Assembly: GCA_030427145.1 (NCBI GenBank)
Contig: JAUHWT010000008.1
Span: 62,001-126,000, forward strand
Source: Alphaproteobacteria bacterium
GTDB taxonomy: Bacteria > Pseudomonadota > Alphaproteobacteria > Rhodobacterales > Rhodobacteraceae
Reading direction: 5' to 3'
Length of the DNA: 64,000 bases
The position numbers and the translations under genes were made by a program. The notes below the pieces were generated by a model. The model saw nothing but the letters and a program-made list of their open reading frames with translations. It was not told the origin of the DNA and searched no databases. Below, in pieces: positions 8,561 through 16,201 of this stretch. The first letter of the stretch is position 1, and every line of letters begins with the position of its first letter.

Positions 8561-9721
8561 ATGAATTTTGGTCTCAGTGACGAGCAGGAAATGATCGTGT
8601 CAACGGTGCGCAGCTTCGTGGAGCGGGAGATTTATCCCCATGAGGCGGAGGTTGAGGGCACGGGAAAGGTGCCGGAGGGGCTGGGCGAGGAGATCAAGCG
8701 CAAGGTCATCGATCTTGGGTTTTATGCCTGCAACTTCCCGGAGGAGGTCGGCGGTGCGGGGCTGAGCCATCTGGATTTCACGTTGGTGGAGCGGGAACTG
8801 GGGCGGGGGTCGATGGCTCTGACGCATTTCTTTGGGCGGCCGCAGAACATCCTGATGGCCTGCGAGGGGGAGCAGCGGGAGCGGTATCTGCTGCCGGCCG
8901 TGCGGGGCGAGCGGATGGATGCGCTGGCCATGACGGAGCCCGAGGCCGGCTCGGATGTGCGGGGGATGCGCTGTCAGGCGGTGCGCGATGGCGGCGACTG
9001 GGTACTGAACGGGTCGAAGCATTTTATCTCCGGGGCGGATCATGCGGATTTCTTCATCGTCTTCGTGGCGACGGGCGTGGATGAGACGCCAAAAGGGCCG
9101 AAGAAGCGGATCACGACCTTTCTGGTGGATCGCGGCACGCCGGGGTTTGAGGTGCGCGAGGGCTACCGGTCGGTGTCGCACCGGGGCTATGCGAACTGCA
9201 TTCTGAATTTCGACAACTGCCGTTTGCCGGATGCCCAGGTGCTGGGCGAGGTGGATGGCGGGTTCGCGGTGATGAACGAATGGCTGTACGCGACGCGGAT
9301 CACCGTGGCGGCGTTTTGCGTTGGACGGGCGCGGCGGTGCTTTGACATGGCGCTGGACTATGCGGCGGAGCGCAAGCAGTTCGGGCAGCCGATCGGGAAG
9401 TTCCAGGGGGTGGGGTTTCAGATTGCCGACATGATCACCGAGATTGATGCGGCGGATTACCTGACGCTGGCCTCGGCCTGGCGGCTGGATCAGGGGTTGC
9501 CCGCGAACCGGGAGATTGCGAGCGCGAAGCTCTATGCCTCCGAGATGCTGGCGCGGGTGACGGATGCGGGGTTGCAGATTTTCGGCGGCATGGGGTTGAT
9601 GGATGATTTCCCCATGGAGCGGTTCTGGCGCGATGCGCGGGTGGAGCGGATCTGGGACGGCACGAGCGAGATCCAGCGGCATATTATTTCGCGCGACCTG
9701 CTCCGGCCCCTGGGCGCATGA
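8561..9721 (+). CDS. Acyl-CoA dehydrogenase, probably acting on crotonobetainyl/butyrobetainyl-CoA
   Basis: 386-aa FAD enzyme with the full acyl-CoA dehydrogenase fold: helical N-domain (MNFGLSDEQEMIVSTVRSF), beta-domain with MTEPEAGSDVRG near 130 and NGSKHFISGA near 158, and C-domain with ERKQFGQPIGKFQ near 272. The C-terminal motif reads RIWDGTSEIQRHI, so the Glu of the YEGT-type motif (MCAD Glu376) is an Asp here. Start ATG 8561 has AGGGAGA eight bases upstream. The stop overlaps the next start (ATGA). The link to carnitine chemistry comes from the CaiD-like gene downstream and the GlxA-type regulator, not from the dehydrogenase alone. Confidence 0.88.
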   Translation: MNFGLSDEQEMIVSTVRSFVEREIYPHEAEVEGTGKVPEGLGEEIKRKVIDLGFYACNFPEEVGGAGLSHLDFTLVERELGRGSMALTHFFGRPQNILMACEGEQRERYLLPAVRGERMDALAMTEPEAGSDVRGMRCQAVRDGGDWVLNGSKHFISGADHADFFIVFVATGVDETPKGPKKRITTFLVDRGTPGFEVREGYRSVSHRGYANCILNFDNCRLPDAQVLGEVDGGFAVMNEWLYATRITVAAFCVGRARRCFDMALDYAAERKQFGQPIGKFQGVGFQIADMITEIDAADYLTLASAWRLDQGLPANREIASAKLYASEMLARVTDAGLQIFGGMGLMDDFPMERFWRDARVERIWDGTSEIQRHIISRDLLRPLGA

Positions 9722-11718
9722 CACGGGATTTGGGGCGACTTCTGCGGCCCCGGAGCGTTGCCGTCGTGGGCGGTGGGGTGTGGTGCGCGCGGGTGGTGGA
9801 GCAGATCCGGGGTTTTGGCTTTGCCGGTGAGGTTTGGGCCGTGCATCCCAAAGCGGCGGAGGTCGCCGGGTGCCGGGCGTGGCCGTCGGTGCGGGATCTG
9901 CCGGGCGTGCCGGATGCGGCGTTTGTGGGGGTGAACCGGTTTGCGTGCGTCGATGTGGTGCGCGATCTGGCGGCGATGGGGGCCGGGGGCGCGGTGTGTT
10001 TTGCCAGCGGGTTTTCGGAGGTCGACGGGGGTGTGTCGCTTCAGGGCGATCTGGTTGCCGCGGCGGGGGACATGCCGATCCTGGGGCCGAACTGTTATGG
10101 GTTTGTGAATGCGTTTGACGGGGCGCTGCTCTGGCCGGACCAGCACGGGTGCGTGCCGGTGGAACGGGGCGTGGCGATCCTGACGCAGAGCTCGAATATT
10201 GCGATCAATCTGACCATGCAGCAGCGGGCCCTGCCGGTGGGAATGGTGGTGACCTGCGGCAACCAGGCGCAGACGGGGCAGGCGGAGATTGCGCTGTCGC
10301 TGCTCGACGATCCACGGGTCACGGCGATTGGGCTGCATGTGGAAGGGTTTGGCGATCTGCGGACCTGGGAGGCTTTGGCGGCTAAGGCCTGGGAGTGTGG
10401 TGTGCCGCTGGTGGCGCTGAAGGTTGGGGCGTCGGGGCGGGCGCAAAGTGTGGCGGTGTCGCATACCGCGTCGCTGACCGGGAGTGATGTGGGGGCGCAG
10501 GCGTTTCTGGACCGGCTGGGCATACCGCGGGTGCGGGACCTGACGGATTTTCTGGAGACACTGAAGCTGTTGCATGTAGCGGGGCCGCTGGGGTCCAACC
10601 GGATCGGGTCGATCAGCTGTTCGGGCGGCGAGGCGGCGCTGGTGGCGGATATGGCGGAGGGGCTGGACCTGGAGTTTCCGGGCCTGACCGAGCGGCAGGC
10701 GGGGGTGATTGGCGGGGTTCTGGGGCCTGCGGTGACGCTGAGCAATCCGCTGGATTACCATACCTATGTCTGGCGCGACACGGAGGCGATGGCGGGGGCC
10801 TGGGCGGGGCTAACCGGGGATGGTTTGGCGATGACATTGTCTGTTGTGGACTATCCAGTGAATGATCCGACCGACTGGCACTGCGCGACGGAGGCGGCTT
10901 TGCTGGTGCGGGAGCGGACGGGGGCGGCGTTTGGGGTGGTCTCCACGCTTCCGGAACTGATGCCGCTCGAGACGGCGGGGCGGCTGATGGAGGGCGGCGT
11001 GGTGCCGTTCATGGGGCTTGGGCCTGCGCTGGCCGCGACGGAGGCGGCGGCGCGGGTGAGGCGGCCGAACGGGGTGCCGGTGGCGGTGCCCGGACCTGAG
11101 CGGGCGTCGGTGATGCTGACGGAACCTGCGGCGAAGGCGGAACTGGCGGCGTTTGGCGTGCCGGTGCCGGAGGGCGTCGTGGTATCGGTGAGTGAGGCGG
11201 CGCGTGCGGCGGAGGCGTTGCGTGGGCCGCTGGCGGTGAAGGGCATTGGGCTGTCGCACAAGTCGGAGCATGGGGCGGTGCGTCTGGGTGTGGCCCCTGC
11301 GGATGTGGCCGGGGCTGCGGCGGCGATCGGGACGGATGAGGTTCTGATTGAGGAGATGGTGACCGGCGGTGTGGCGGAGATGCTGGTCGGTGTTGTGCGC
11401 GATCCGGCGCACGGGTTTGTTTTGAGCCTTGGGGCCGGCGGTGTCCTGACGGAGATTTTGCGCGACACGGTCTCAATGCTGCTGCCGGTGGCGGAGGGTG
11501 ACGTGCGGGCGGGGCTTTTGCGGTTGCGGATGGCGCCTTTGTTGCAGGGCTACCGGGGGCGGCCGGGTGTGAATGTGGAGTCGGTCGTTGCTGCGGTGAT
11601 GGCGGTGCAGGCCTGGGTGCTTGCGCATGCGGACACGGTCGGGGAAGTTGAGATCAACCCGCTGATCTGCACCCCGGAGCGGGTGGTGGCAGTGGATGCA
11701 CTGATTGGAAAGGCGTGA
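9718..11718 (+). CDS. NDP-forming acyl-CoA synthetase (acetate-CoA ligase family)
   Basis: 666-aa single-chain CoA ligase. Residues 1-130 are a Rossmann-type CoA-binding domain (RSVAVVGGG), about 150-420 carry the succinyl-CoA-ligase-like halves, and about 450-666 an ATP-grasp domain. The phosphorylated His is expected in VAVSHTASLTGSD near residue 248, and ILGPNCYGF near 120 is typical of the family. It forms an acyl-CoA with ADP (or GDP) and phosphate instead of AMP. Coupled by ATGA to the dehydrogenase and by a stop/start cluster to the CaiD-like gene, it probably supplies their CoA ester. It would replace the CaiB transferase or CaiC ligase of enterobacterial carnitine metabolism. Confidence 0.88.
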   Translation: MTRDLGRLLRPRSVAVVGGGVWCARVVEQIRGFGFAGEVWAVHPKAAEVAGCRAWPSVRDLPGVPDAAFVGVNRFACVDVVRDLAAMGAGGAVCFASGFSEVDGGVSLQGDLVAAAGDMPILGPNCYGFVNAFDGALLWPDQHGCVPVERGVAILTQSSNIAINLTMQQRALPVGMVVTCGNQAQTGQAEIALSLLDDPRVTAIGLHVEGFGDLRTWEALAAKAWECGVPLVALKVGASGRAQSVAVSHTASLTGSDVGAQAFLDRLGIPRVRDLTDFLETLKLLHVAGPLGSNRIGSISCSGGEAALVADMAEGLDLEFPGLTERQAGVIGGVLGPAVTLSNPLDYHTYVWRDTEAMAGAWAGLTGDGLAMTLSVVDYPVNDPTDWHCATEAALLVRERTGAAFGVVSTLPELMPLETAGRLMEGGVVPFMGLGPALAATEAAARVRRPNGVPVAVPGPERASVMLTEPAAKAELAAFGVPVPEGVVVSVSEAARAAEALRGPLAVKGIGLSHKSEHGAVRLGVAPADVAGAAAAIGTDEVLIEEMVTGGVAEMLVGVVRDPAHGFVLSLGAGGVLTEILRDTVSMLLPVAEGDVRAGLLRLRMAPLLQGYRGRPGVNVESVVAAVMAVQAWVLAHADTVGEVEINPLICTPERVVAVDALIGKA

Positions 11719-11720
11719 GC

Positions 11721-12500
11721 ATGGAAGCGGTAAAAACGAAACGTGAGGGCGCGGTTCTGACGGTGGTGCTGGACCGGCCGAAGGCCAATGCGATTGATCT
11801 GGCGACCAGCCGGGTGATGGGCGAGGTGTTCGCGGAGGCGCGGGACGATCCGGAGGTGCGGGTCGTGGTTCTGACGGCGGCGGGGGACAGGTTTTTCTGC
11901 GCCGGGTGGGATCTGAAGGCCGCGGCGGAGGGTGATGCGGTGGACGGGGATTACGGTGTTGGCGGCTTTGGCGGGTTGCAGGAGCTGCGCGACATGAACA
12001 AGCCGGTGATCGTGGCGGTGAACGGGATTGCCTGTGGCGGCGGGCTGGAACTGGCGCTGTCGGCGGACATGATTTTGGCCTCGGAGACGGCGACATTTGC
12101 CCTGCCGGAAATCCGGTCGGGAACGGTGGCGGATGCGGCGAGTGTGAAACTGCCGAAGCGTATTCCGTATCACGTGGCGATGGAGCTGTTGCTGACCGGG
12201 CGCTGGTTTGACGCGGCGGAGGCGAAGGGCTGGGGGCTGGTGAATGAGATCCTGCCGGCCGAGCGTCTGCTGGAGCGGGCCGGGGAACTGGCGGAGCTGC
12301 TGGCGGGCGGGCCGCCGCTTGTCTATGCGGCGATCAAGGAGATCGTGCGCGATGCGGAGGACAGCAAATTCCAGGACACCATGAACCGGATCACGAAGCG
12401 GCAGCTTCGGAGTGTGGATGTGCTTTACGGCTCGGAGGACAACCTGGAAGGGGCGCGGGCTTTTGCGGAGAAGCGGGATCCGGTCTGGAAGGGGCGGTAG
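11721..12500 (+). CDS. caiD: CaiD-like enoyl-CoA hydratase (carnitinyl-CoA dehydratase family)
   Basis: 259-aa crotonase-fold enzyme. Similarity to E. coli CaiD is visible along the chain: LDRPKANAID near 17-26, FFCAGWDLKAAAEGDA near 66-81, GIACGGGLELALSADMI near 103-119, ALPEIRSG near 128-135 and the C-terminal AFAEKRDPVWKGR. The oxyanion-hole loops and the Glu in ALPE match the catalytic positions of CaiD. It would interconvert crotonobetainyl-CoA and L-carnitinyl-CoA. ATG 11721 is preferred over GTG 11715 because GGAAAGG ends seven bases before it. Last gene of the three-gene operon. Recognition is from memory of the CaiD sequence, without an alignment. Confidence 0.82.
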   Translation: MEAVKTKREGAVLTVVLDRPKANAIDLATSRVMGEVFAEARDDPEVRVVVLTAAGDRFFCAGWDLKAAAEGDAVDGDYGVGGFGGLQELRDMNKPVIVAVNGIACGGGLELALSADMILASETATFALPEIRSGTVADAASVKLPKRIPYHVAMELLLTGRWFDAAEAKGWGLVNEILPAERLLERAGELAELLAGGPPLVYAAIKEIVRDAEDSKFQDTMNRITKRQLRSVDVLYGSEDNLEGARAFAEKRDPVWKGR

Positions 12501-12553
12501 AATTCGGTTGCTCAGGCGGAATTCACACTTCTCTAGCGTCTGCCCCGAACCCA

Positions 12554-12695
12554 GGCACGACGCGCCATGCCCGACTTTGGGAGGGCTCCGACCCGGATGT
12601 GCAGGGCGTGCCGCGTAAACCCGCAGACGCACTTAGCAGAGGCTGACGTCGGGGATGCCCTCCCGTGGGGAAAGTCGGGCATGGCGTGTCGTGCC
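12554..12695. repeat. Long imperfect inverted repeat (25-bp arms, one mismatch, plus inner pairing)
   Basis: Bases 12554-12578 and 12671-12695 are reverse complements with one mismatch. After a 6-base bulge, GGGAGGGC (12579-12586) pairs with GCCCTCCC (12657-12664), and CCGAC further inside can pair with GTCGG. The result is a stem of nearly 40 pairs closing a loop of about 50 bases. An outer 8-base pair of arms, GCGTCTGC (12536) and GCAGACGC (12623), overlaps it. It begins about 50 bases after the CaiD-like stop. It could be an interspersed repeat of the genome, a MITE remnant or a large terminator; there is no run of T. Confidence 0.75.
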
Positions 12696-12723
12696 GACAC
12701 GCCGGGGGTGGAGGGCGAGACGG

Positions 12724-13077
12724 TTAGCGGTCCAGGTCCAGAGTAAATGGCTCGCCCCAGCCGTGGACGCTGTCATGGGGGAAGATTTCGACGGCTGTGA
12801 TGTCGTCAGGGATCGCGACGCCCGAGAGCGAGCGGGTGAAGGGGCGCTCGTTTTCATGGGGGTGCAGCAGCTTGCGGGTGCCGAGCACGGTGCCGTCCGT
12901 GTCGCGGACCTCCCAGGCGTCGGCGTAGTGGTCCCAGCCGGTGTCTGCATGGTCCACGGTCACGTCGAACTGCCAGACATCGCCGCGCAGGGTGGCGCGG
13001 GCGTCCTCGATGACGGGGGATCCGGCGATTCCCGGAAGCGGGGCGAGCAGGCAGGCGGTCAGGAGCAGTTTTTTCAT
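12724..13077 (-). CDS. Small secreted protein of unknown function
   Basis: 117 aa. Starts MKKLLLTACLLAPLPGIAGS, a clear Sec signal peptide with cleavage near residue 18-20, so the mature protein is periplasmic. The remainder is all-beta-looking and rich in Asp and Trp (DVWQFDVTVDHADTGWDHYADAWEV; HENERPFTRSLSGV). I do not recognise the family; similar short periplasmic proteins are common in this bacterial group. It stands alone between the inverted repeat and tRNA-Pro. Start 13077 is chosen because the signal peptide then begins at the Met; a longer start at 13089 would add MMRP. Confidence 0.7.
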   Translation of the reverse strand: MKKLLLTACLLAPLPGIAGSPVIEDARATLRGDVWQFDVTVDHADTGWDHYADAWEVRDTDGTVLGTRKLLHPHENERPFTRSLSGVAIPDDITAVEIFPHDSVHGWGEPFTLDLDR

Positions 13078-13199
13078 GGGCCGCATCATATACGGGCCGG
13101 AGCGGTCGGAAAGGCACGTTTTTGCGAGCCGGTGTGGTTAAAGAAGGCGCGAATCGGCATTGCACAGCGCGGCGTTCGGCACTAAAAGCGCCCCACGGT

Positions 13200-13276
13200 C
13201 GGAGTGTGGCGCAGCCTGGTAGCGCACCTCGTTCGGGACGAGGGGGTCGGAGGTTCGAATCCTCTCACTCCGACCA
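13200..13276 (+). tRNA. tRNA-Pro (anticodon CGG)
   Basis: 77-base tRNA. Acceptor arms CGGAGTG (13200-13206) and CACTCCG (13266-13272) pair fully and are followed by ACCA, so the CCA end is encoded. The anticodon stem CCTCG/CGAGG closes the loop TTCGGGA, giving anticodon CGG for codon CCG. The T arm reads GGAGGTTCGAATCCTCT. Fold and conserved bases are canonical. Confidence 0.97.
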
Positions 13277-13322
13277 TTTATCCAAAAATTCGCTGTTCGG
13301 GCTTTCGCTGCGTTTGTCGCGT

Positions 13323-14123
13323 TCAGGCGATGAGGCCCAGGTCGCGGTCGCTGGCGGTGCCGTCGTATTTCGCGCGCGGGGGCCAGGGGCGGTCGCGCCA
13401 GTGGGGCTCAAAGGCGAAGCTTGACATCTCGCGGCCCTTGACGAGGGCGCCGTTGCCGGCACCAAGGGCGTAGTCGTAGTAGAGTTTGACGATTTCCTCC
13501 TCCGAGACCTGACCGGTGGCGGGATGTGCCATGCAGGCGTCGCGCCAGGTGCGGACGCGGGCGTAGTCGTCGCCGTCGGGCAGTTCGAACCCTTCGTAAT
13601 AATCGAGGAACCAGAAGCGTTTGAACATGGGCGTGAAGACGGCCTCCGCCAGGCCAAAATCGTCGAAGAGCCAGGTGCCGTCCGGGTTCCAGTGGGCGAG
13701 GAAATCGTTCAGGTCGCGGTAGAGGGACAGCATTTTGTCGTTGAACTCATCGCGCCGGTCGCGGTCCTGGTTCAGGACGAAGAGATAGCCCGCCGTGGTG
13801 AAGGGGCCCTCTTTGGCGACCAGCATGGATTCGATGGCGTGTTCCACCGGGTCGCCGCGCCGGAGCGTTGGACCGGCCAGGGCCTCATCGAGGAAGCGAA
13901 GGATCACGAGGCTTTCCTTAATTATGCGTCCGTCCGGTGTTTCGAGGACCGGCAGGGCGGTGGTGCCGCGGGTTTTGGCGAGCAGTTCCGGGTCGCGGGG
14001 TTTGGTGATGTCGACCACGCGGAACTCGACGGCGTCCGTTTGGCCGCGCAGGGCGAGAAGGATCTCAAGCCGCTGGGAAAACGGGCAGACGGGGATGTGG
14101 TAAACGATGTGTTTTGAAGTCAT
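13323..14123 (-). CDS. Glutathione S-transferase family protein
   Basis: 266 aa. The N-terminal thioredoxin-like domain (1-80) has the CPFS motif ([16 protein letters not shown] near 12-27) where this GST branch places its catalytic or glutathione-binding Cys/Ser. [18 protein letters not shown] (about 54-71) gives the cis-Pro and the glutathione-contacting ES pair. The helical C-domain follows, with a longer tail than the classic 200-aa enzymes. Substrate unknown. It stands alone next to tRNA-Pro and converges toward it. A role in detoxification or ether/halide cleavage is possible but not indicated by context. Confidence 0.85.
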   Translation of the reverse strand: MTSKHIVYHIPVCPFSQRLEILLALRGQTDAVEFRVVDITKPRDPELLAKTRGTTALPVLETPDGRIIKESLVILRFLDEALAGPTLRRGDPVEHAIESMLVAKEGPFTTAGYLFVLNQDRDRRDEFNDKMLSLYRDLNDFLAHWNPDGTWLFDDFGLAEAVFTPMFKRFWFLDYYEGFELPDGDDYARVRTWRDACMAHPATGQVSEEEIVKLYYDYALGAGNGALVKGREMSSFAFEPHWRDRPWPPRAKYDGTASDRDLGLIA

Positions 14124-14202
14124 GGGACCGGTCCGTTTGCTGGACGGTCAGGTTAGCGGGGGGATGGCGCGCGGGGCAAACGGTTTCTCGGGTCGGGGTC
14201 GC

Positions 14203-15150
14203 TCAGCCGCTCAGGCGCGCATGGTTGCGCCTGACGAGATCGCGCAGGAAATCCGCGACGGTGCGGACGCGGCGGGACTGGGCAAGGTCGGACTGGGTGA
14301 CGAGCCAGATCGACTGGTCGATGCCGAGGTCGTCGTTGAGGCAGGTGAGCCCGTGGGGGCGGGCGAGGAAGTGGGGCAGGATCGCCAGGCCGATGCCATG
14401 AAGGCAGGCTGTGACCTGGGTGGCGAGGGAGGTGGTGGTTACGGCGGGGGTGCGGCCCTTGAGGGCGCGTTCGATCCACTGGGCGGCGGGAAGGCCGGAA
14501 TGGGACTCTGACCAGGCGATGAGCGGGGCGGTGTCGAAGGGGTCTCCACCGGTTGCCGGGGGTAGGGGTAGGCTGGCGACGAGGTCGGGGGCGCCGTAGA
14601 GGCCGTAGCCGAGTGTGCCGAGGCGTTGCAGGGTGACATGGCCGCGTTCGGGTTTGACCATGCGCAGGGCGATGTCGGCGTCGCGGCGGTGAAGGTTGAC
14701 CGTGGCAATGTCGGTGATGATTTCGACGGTCAGTTGCGGGTGCTTCGCGCGCAGCCGGGCGAGTTCGGGCAGGATAAGCGCGGTTGCGAGGTTTTCGGCG
14801 GTGGCGAGACGGACTGTGCCGGAGACGGTGGTGTCTTGGGTGAAGCCGGAGGTGAGGGACAGGGCTGCGGTTTCCATCGCCTCGGCGCGGTCGCGAAAAG
14901 CGGTGCCGTCTTCGGTGAGGCGGTAGCCGGACTGCTGGCGCAGGAAGAGCGGCTGGCCGATGGCACATTCGAGCCGTTCGATGCGGCGGGACACGGTGGC
15001 GAGGCCCAGGCCGAGGTGTGCGGCGGCACCGCTGAGCGTGCCGGTGCGGGCGACCGCGAGAAAGGCGGGGATGTCGTCCCAGACGAGGTCATTCTGGTTT
15101 TGTTTTCCGATTTTGGAAACCTCTTTACCGTTTCGGCCGGTGTTCAGCAT
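14203..15150 (-). CDS. LysR family transcriptional regulator
   Basis: 315 aa. The winged helix-turn-helix lies at about 24-83 (IPAFLAVARTGTLSGAAAHLGLGLATVSRRIERLE). The C-terminal half is a periplasmic-binding-protein-like effector domain. It is divergent from the aldo/keto reductase gene with only 57 bases between the two starts, so that gene is its probable target, along with its own promoter. The spacer holds a direct repeat ATGTCAT...ATGTCAT. Effector unknown. The N-terminal 20 residues before the HTH are longer than usual; no later Met is available before the HTH. Confidence 0.88.
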   Translation of the reverse strand: MLNTGRNGKEVSKIGKQNQNDLVWDDIPAFLAVARTGTLSGAAAHLGLGLATVSRRIERLECAIGQPLFLRQQSGYRLTEDGTAFRDRAEAMETAALSLTSGFTQDTTVSGTVRLATAENLATALILPELARLRAKHPQLTVEIITDIATVNLHRRDADIALRMVKPERGHVTLQRLGTLGYGLYGAPDLVASLPLPPATGGDPFDTAPLIAWSESHSGLPAAQWIERALKGRTPAVTTTSLATQVTACLHGIGLAILPHFLARPHGLTCLNDDLGIDQSIWLVTQSDLAQSRRVRTVADFLRDLVRRNHARLSG

Positions 15151-15207
15151 AATTCGGAAATGTCATGTCCCATGTCATCAGGCAAGCACAGGATATGGGA
15201 GACGGGC

Positions 15208-16191
15208 ATGGAACAGCGTGCGTTGAAGAAGGATTTCAGGGTTTCGGCCGTGGGGCTGGGCTGTATGGGGATGAGCGAGTTCTACGGGCCGCGGGATGAT
15301 GCGATGTCGCTGCGGGTGCTGCATGAGGCGGTGGAGCTTGGCGTCGATTTTTTTGACACGGCGGATATGTATGGGCCGCATCACAATGAAGAACTGATCG
15401 GCACGTTTCTGGCGCAGACGGATGCGCGGCCGAAAGTTGCGACGAAGTTTGGCATCGTGCGGAAGCCGGGGGAGTACGCGCGCAGCATCAACAACAGTCC
15501 GGACTACGCGCGGGCGGCCTGTGAGGGGTCGCTGAAGCGCCTGGGGGTGGAGCGGATTGATCTCTACTACGTGCATCGCGTCGAACAGGGGCGGGAGATT
15601 GAGGAGGTGATGCACGGGCTGTCGCGGCTGGTCGAGGAGGGCAAAATCGACCGGATCGGGCTTTGCGAGGTGAGTGTGGAAACCCTGCGGCGGGCGCATG
15701 CGGTGCATCCGGTGACGGCGGTGCAGACGGAATACTCCCTGTGGTCGCGGGAGGTGGAGCGCGAGGTTTTGCCACTCTGTCGGGAGTTGGGGATCGGGTT
15801 CGTGCCCTATTCGCCGCTGGGGCGGGGGTTTCTGACCGGGCGGTTTCAGGACGGGGCCGGATTCGAGGACGGGGATTTCCGCGCGACGCTGCCCCGGTTT
15901 CAGGCGGAAGCGGTGGCGGTGAACCGGCGGATTGCGGATCTGGTTGCTGCCGTGGCCGCGCGAAAGGGCTGTACGGCGGCGCAGCTTTCGCTGGCGTGGC
16001 TGCTGGCGCAGGGGGATGACATTGTGCCGATCCCTGGTACGCGGCGGTCCAGGTGGCTGCGCGATAACGTCGCGGCGGTGGATGTGAAGCTGGATGCCGC
16101 GGATCTGCGGGAAATTGAACAGGGGCTTGCGGCCCTGCCGGTGTCGGGGGCGCGCTATACGGAGGAGGGCATGAAGGGGGTGGATGCCTGA
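15208..16191 (+). CDS. Aldo/keto reductase
   Basis: 327-aa NADPH-dependent TIM-barrel oxidoreductase. The catalytic tetrad is complete: Asp and Tyr in VDFFDTADMYGPHHNEE (about 46-62), Lys in KVATKFGIV (about 74-82) and His in YYVHRVEQG (about 122-130). GLGCMGMSEFYG near 14-25 and VPIPGTRR near 273-280 are typical of the AKR11/13-like group that reduces aldehydes. The start at 15208 follows a GGAGA-type ribosome site. Divergent LysR gene upstream is the likely regulator. The natural substrate cannot be told from sequence. Confidence 0.9.
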   Translation: MEQRALKKDFRVSAVGLGCMGMSEFYGPRDDAMSLRVLHEAVELGVDFFDTADMYGPHHNEELIGTFLAQTDARPKVATKFGIVRKPGEYARSINNSPDYARAACEGSLKRLGVERIDLYYVHRVEQGREIEEVMHGLSRLVEEGKIDRIGLCEVSVETLRRAHAVHPVTAVQTEYSLWSREVEREVLPLCRELGIGFVPYSPLGRGFLTGRFQDGAGFEDGDFRATLPRFQAEAVAVNRRIADLVAAVAARKGCTAAQLSLAWLLAQGDDIVPIPGTRRSRWLRDNVAAVDVKLDAADLREIEQGLAALPVSGARYTEEGMKGVDA

Positions 16192-16201
16192 GACGCTGGG
16201 G

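Noticed and set aside
8561-12500. DMSP demethylation genes dmdC-dmdB-dmdD
   Set aside because: Dehydrogenase, ligase and hydratase match in kind, but the ligase is NDP-forming instead of AMP-forming and the hydratase resembles CaiD to its last residues.
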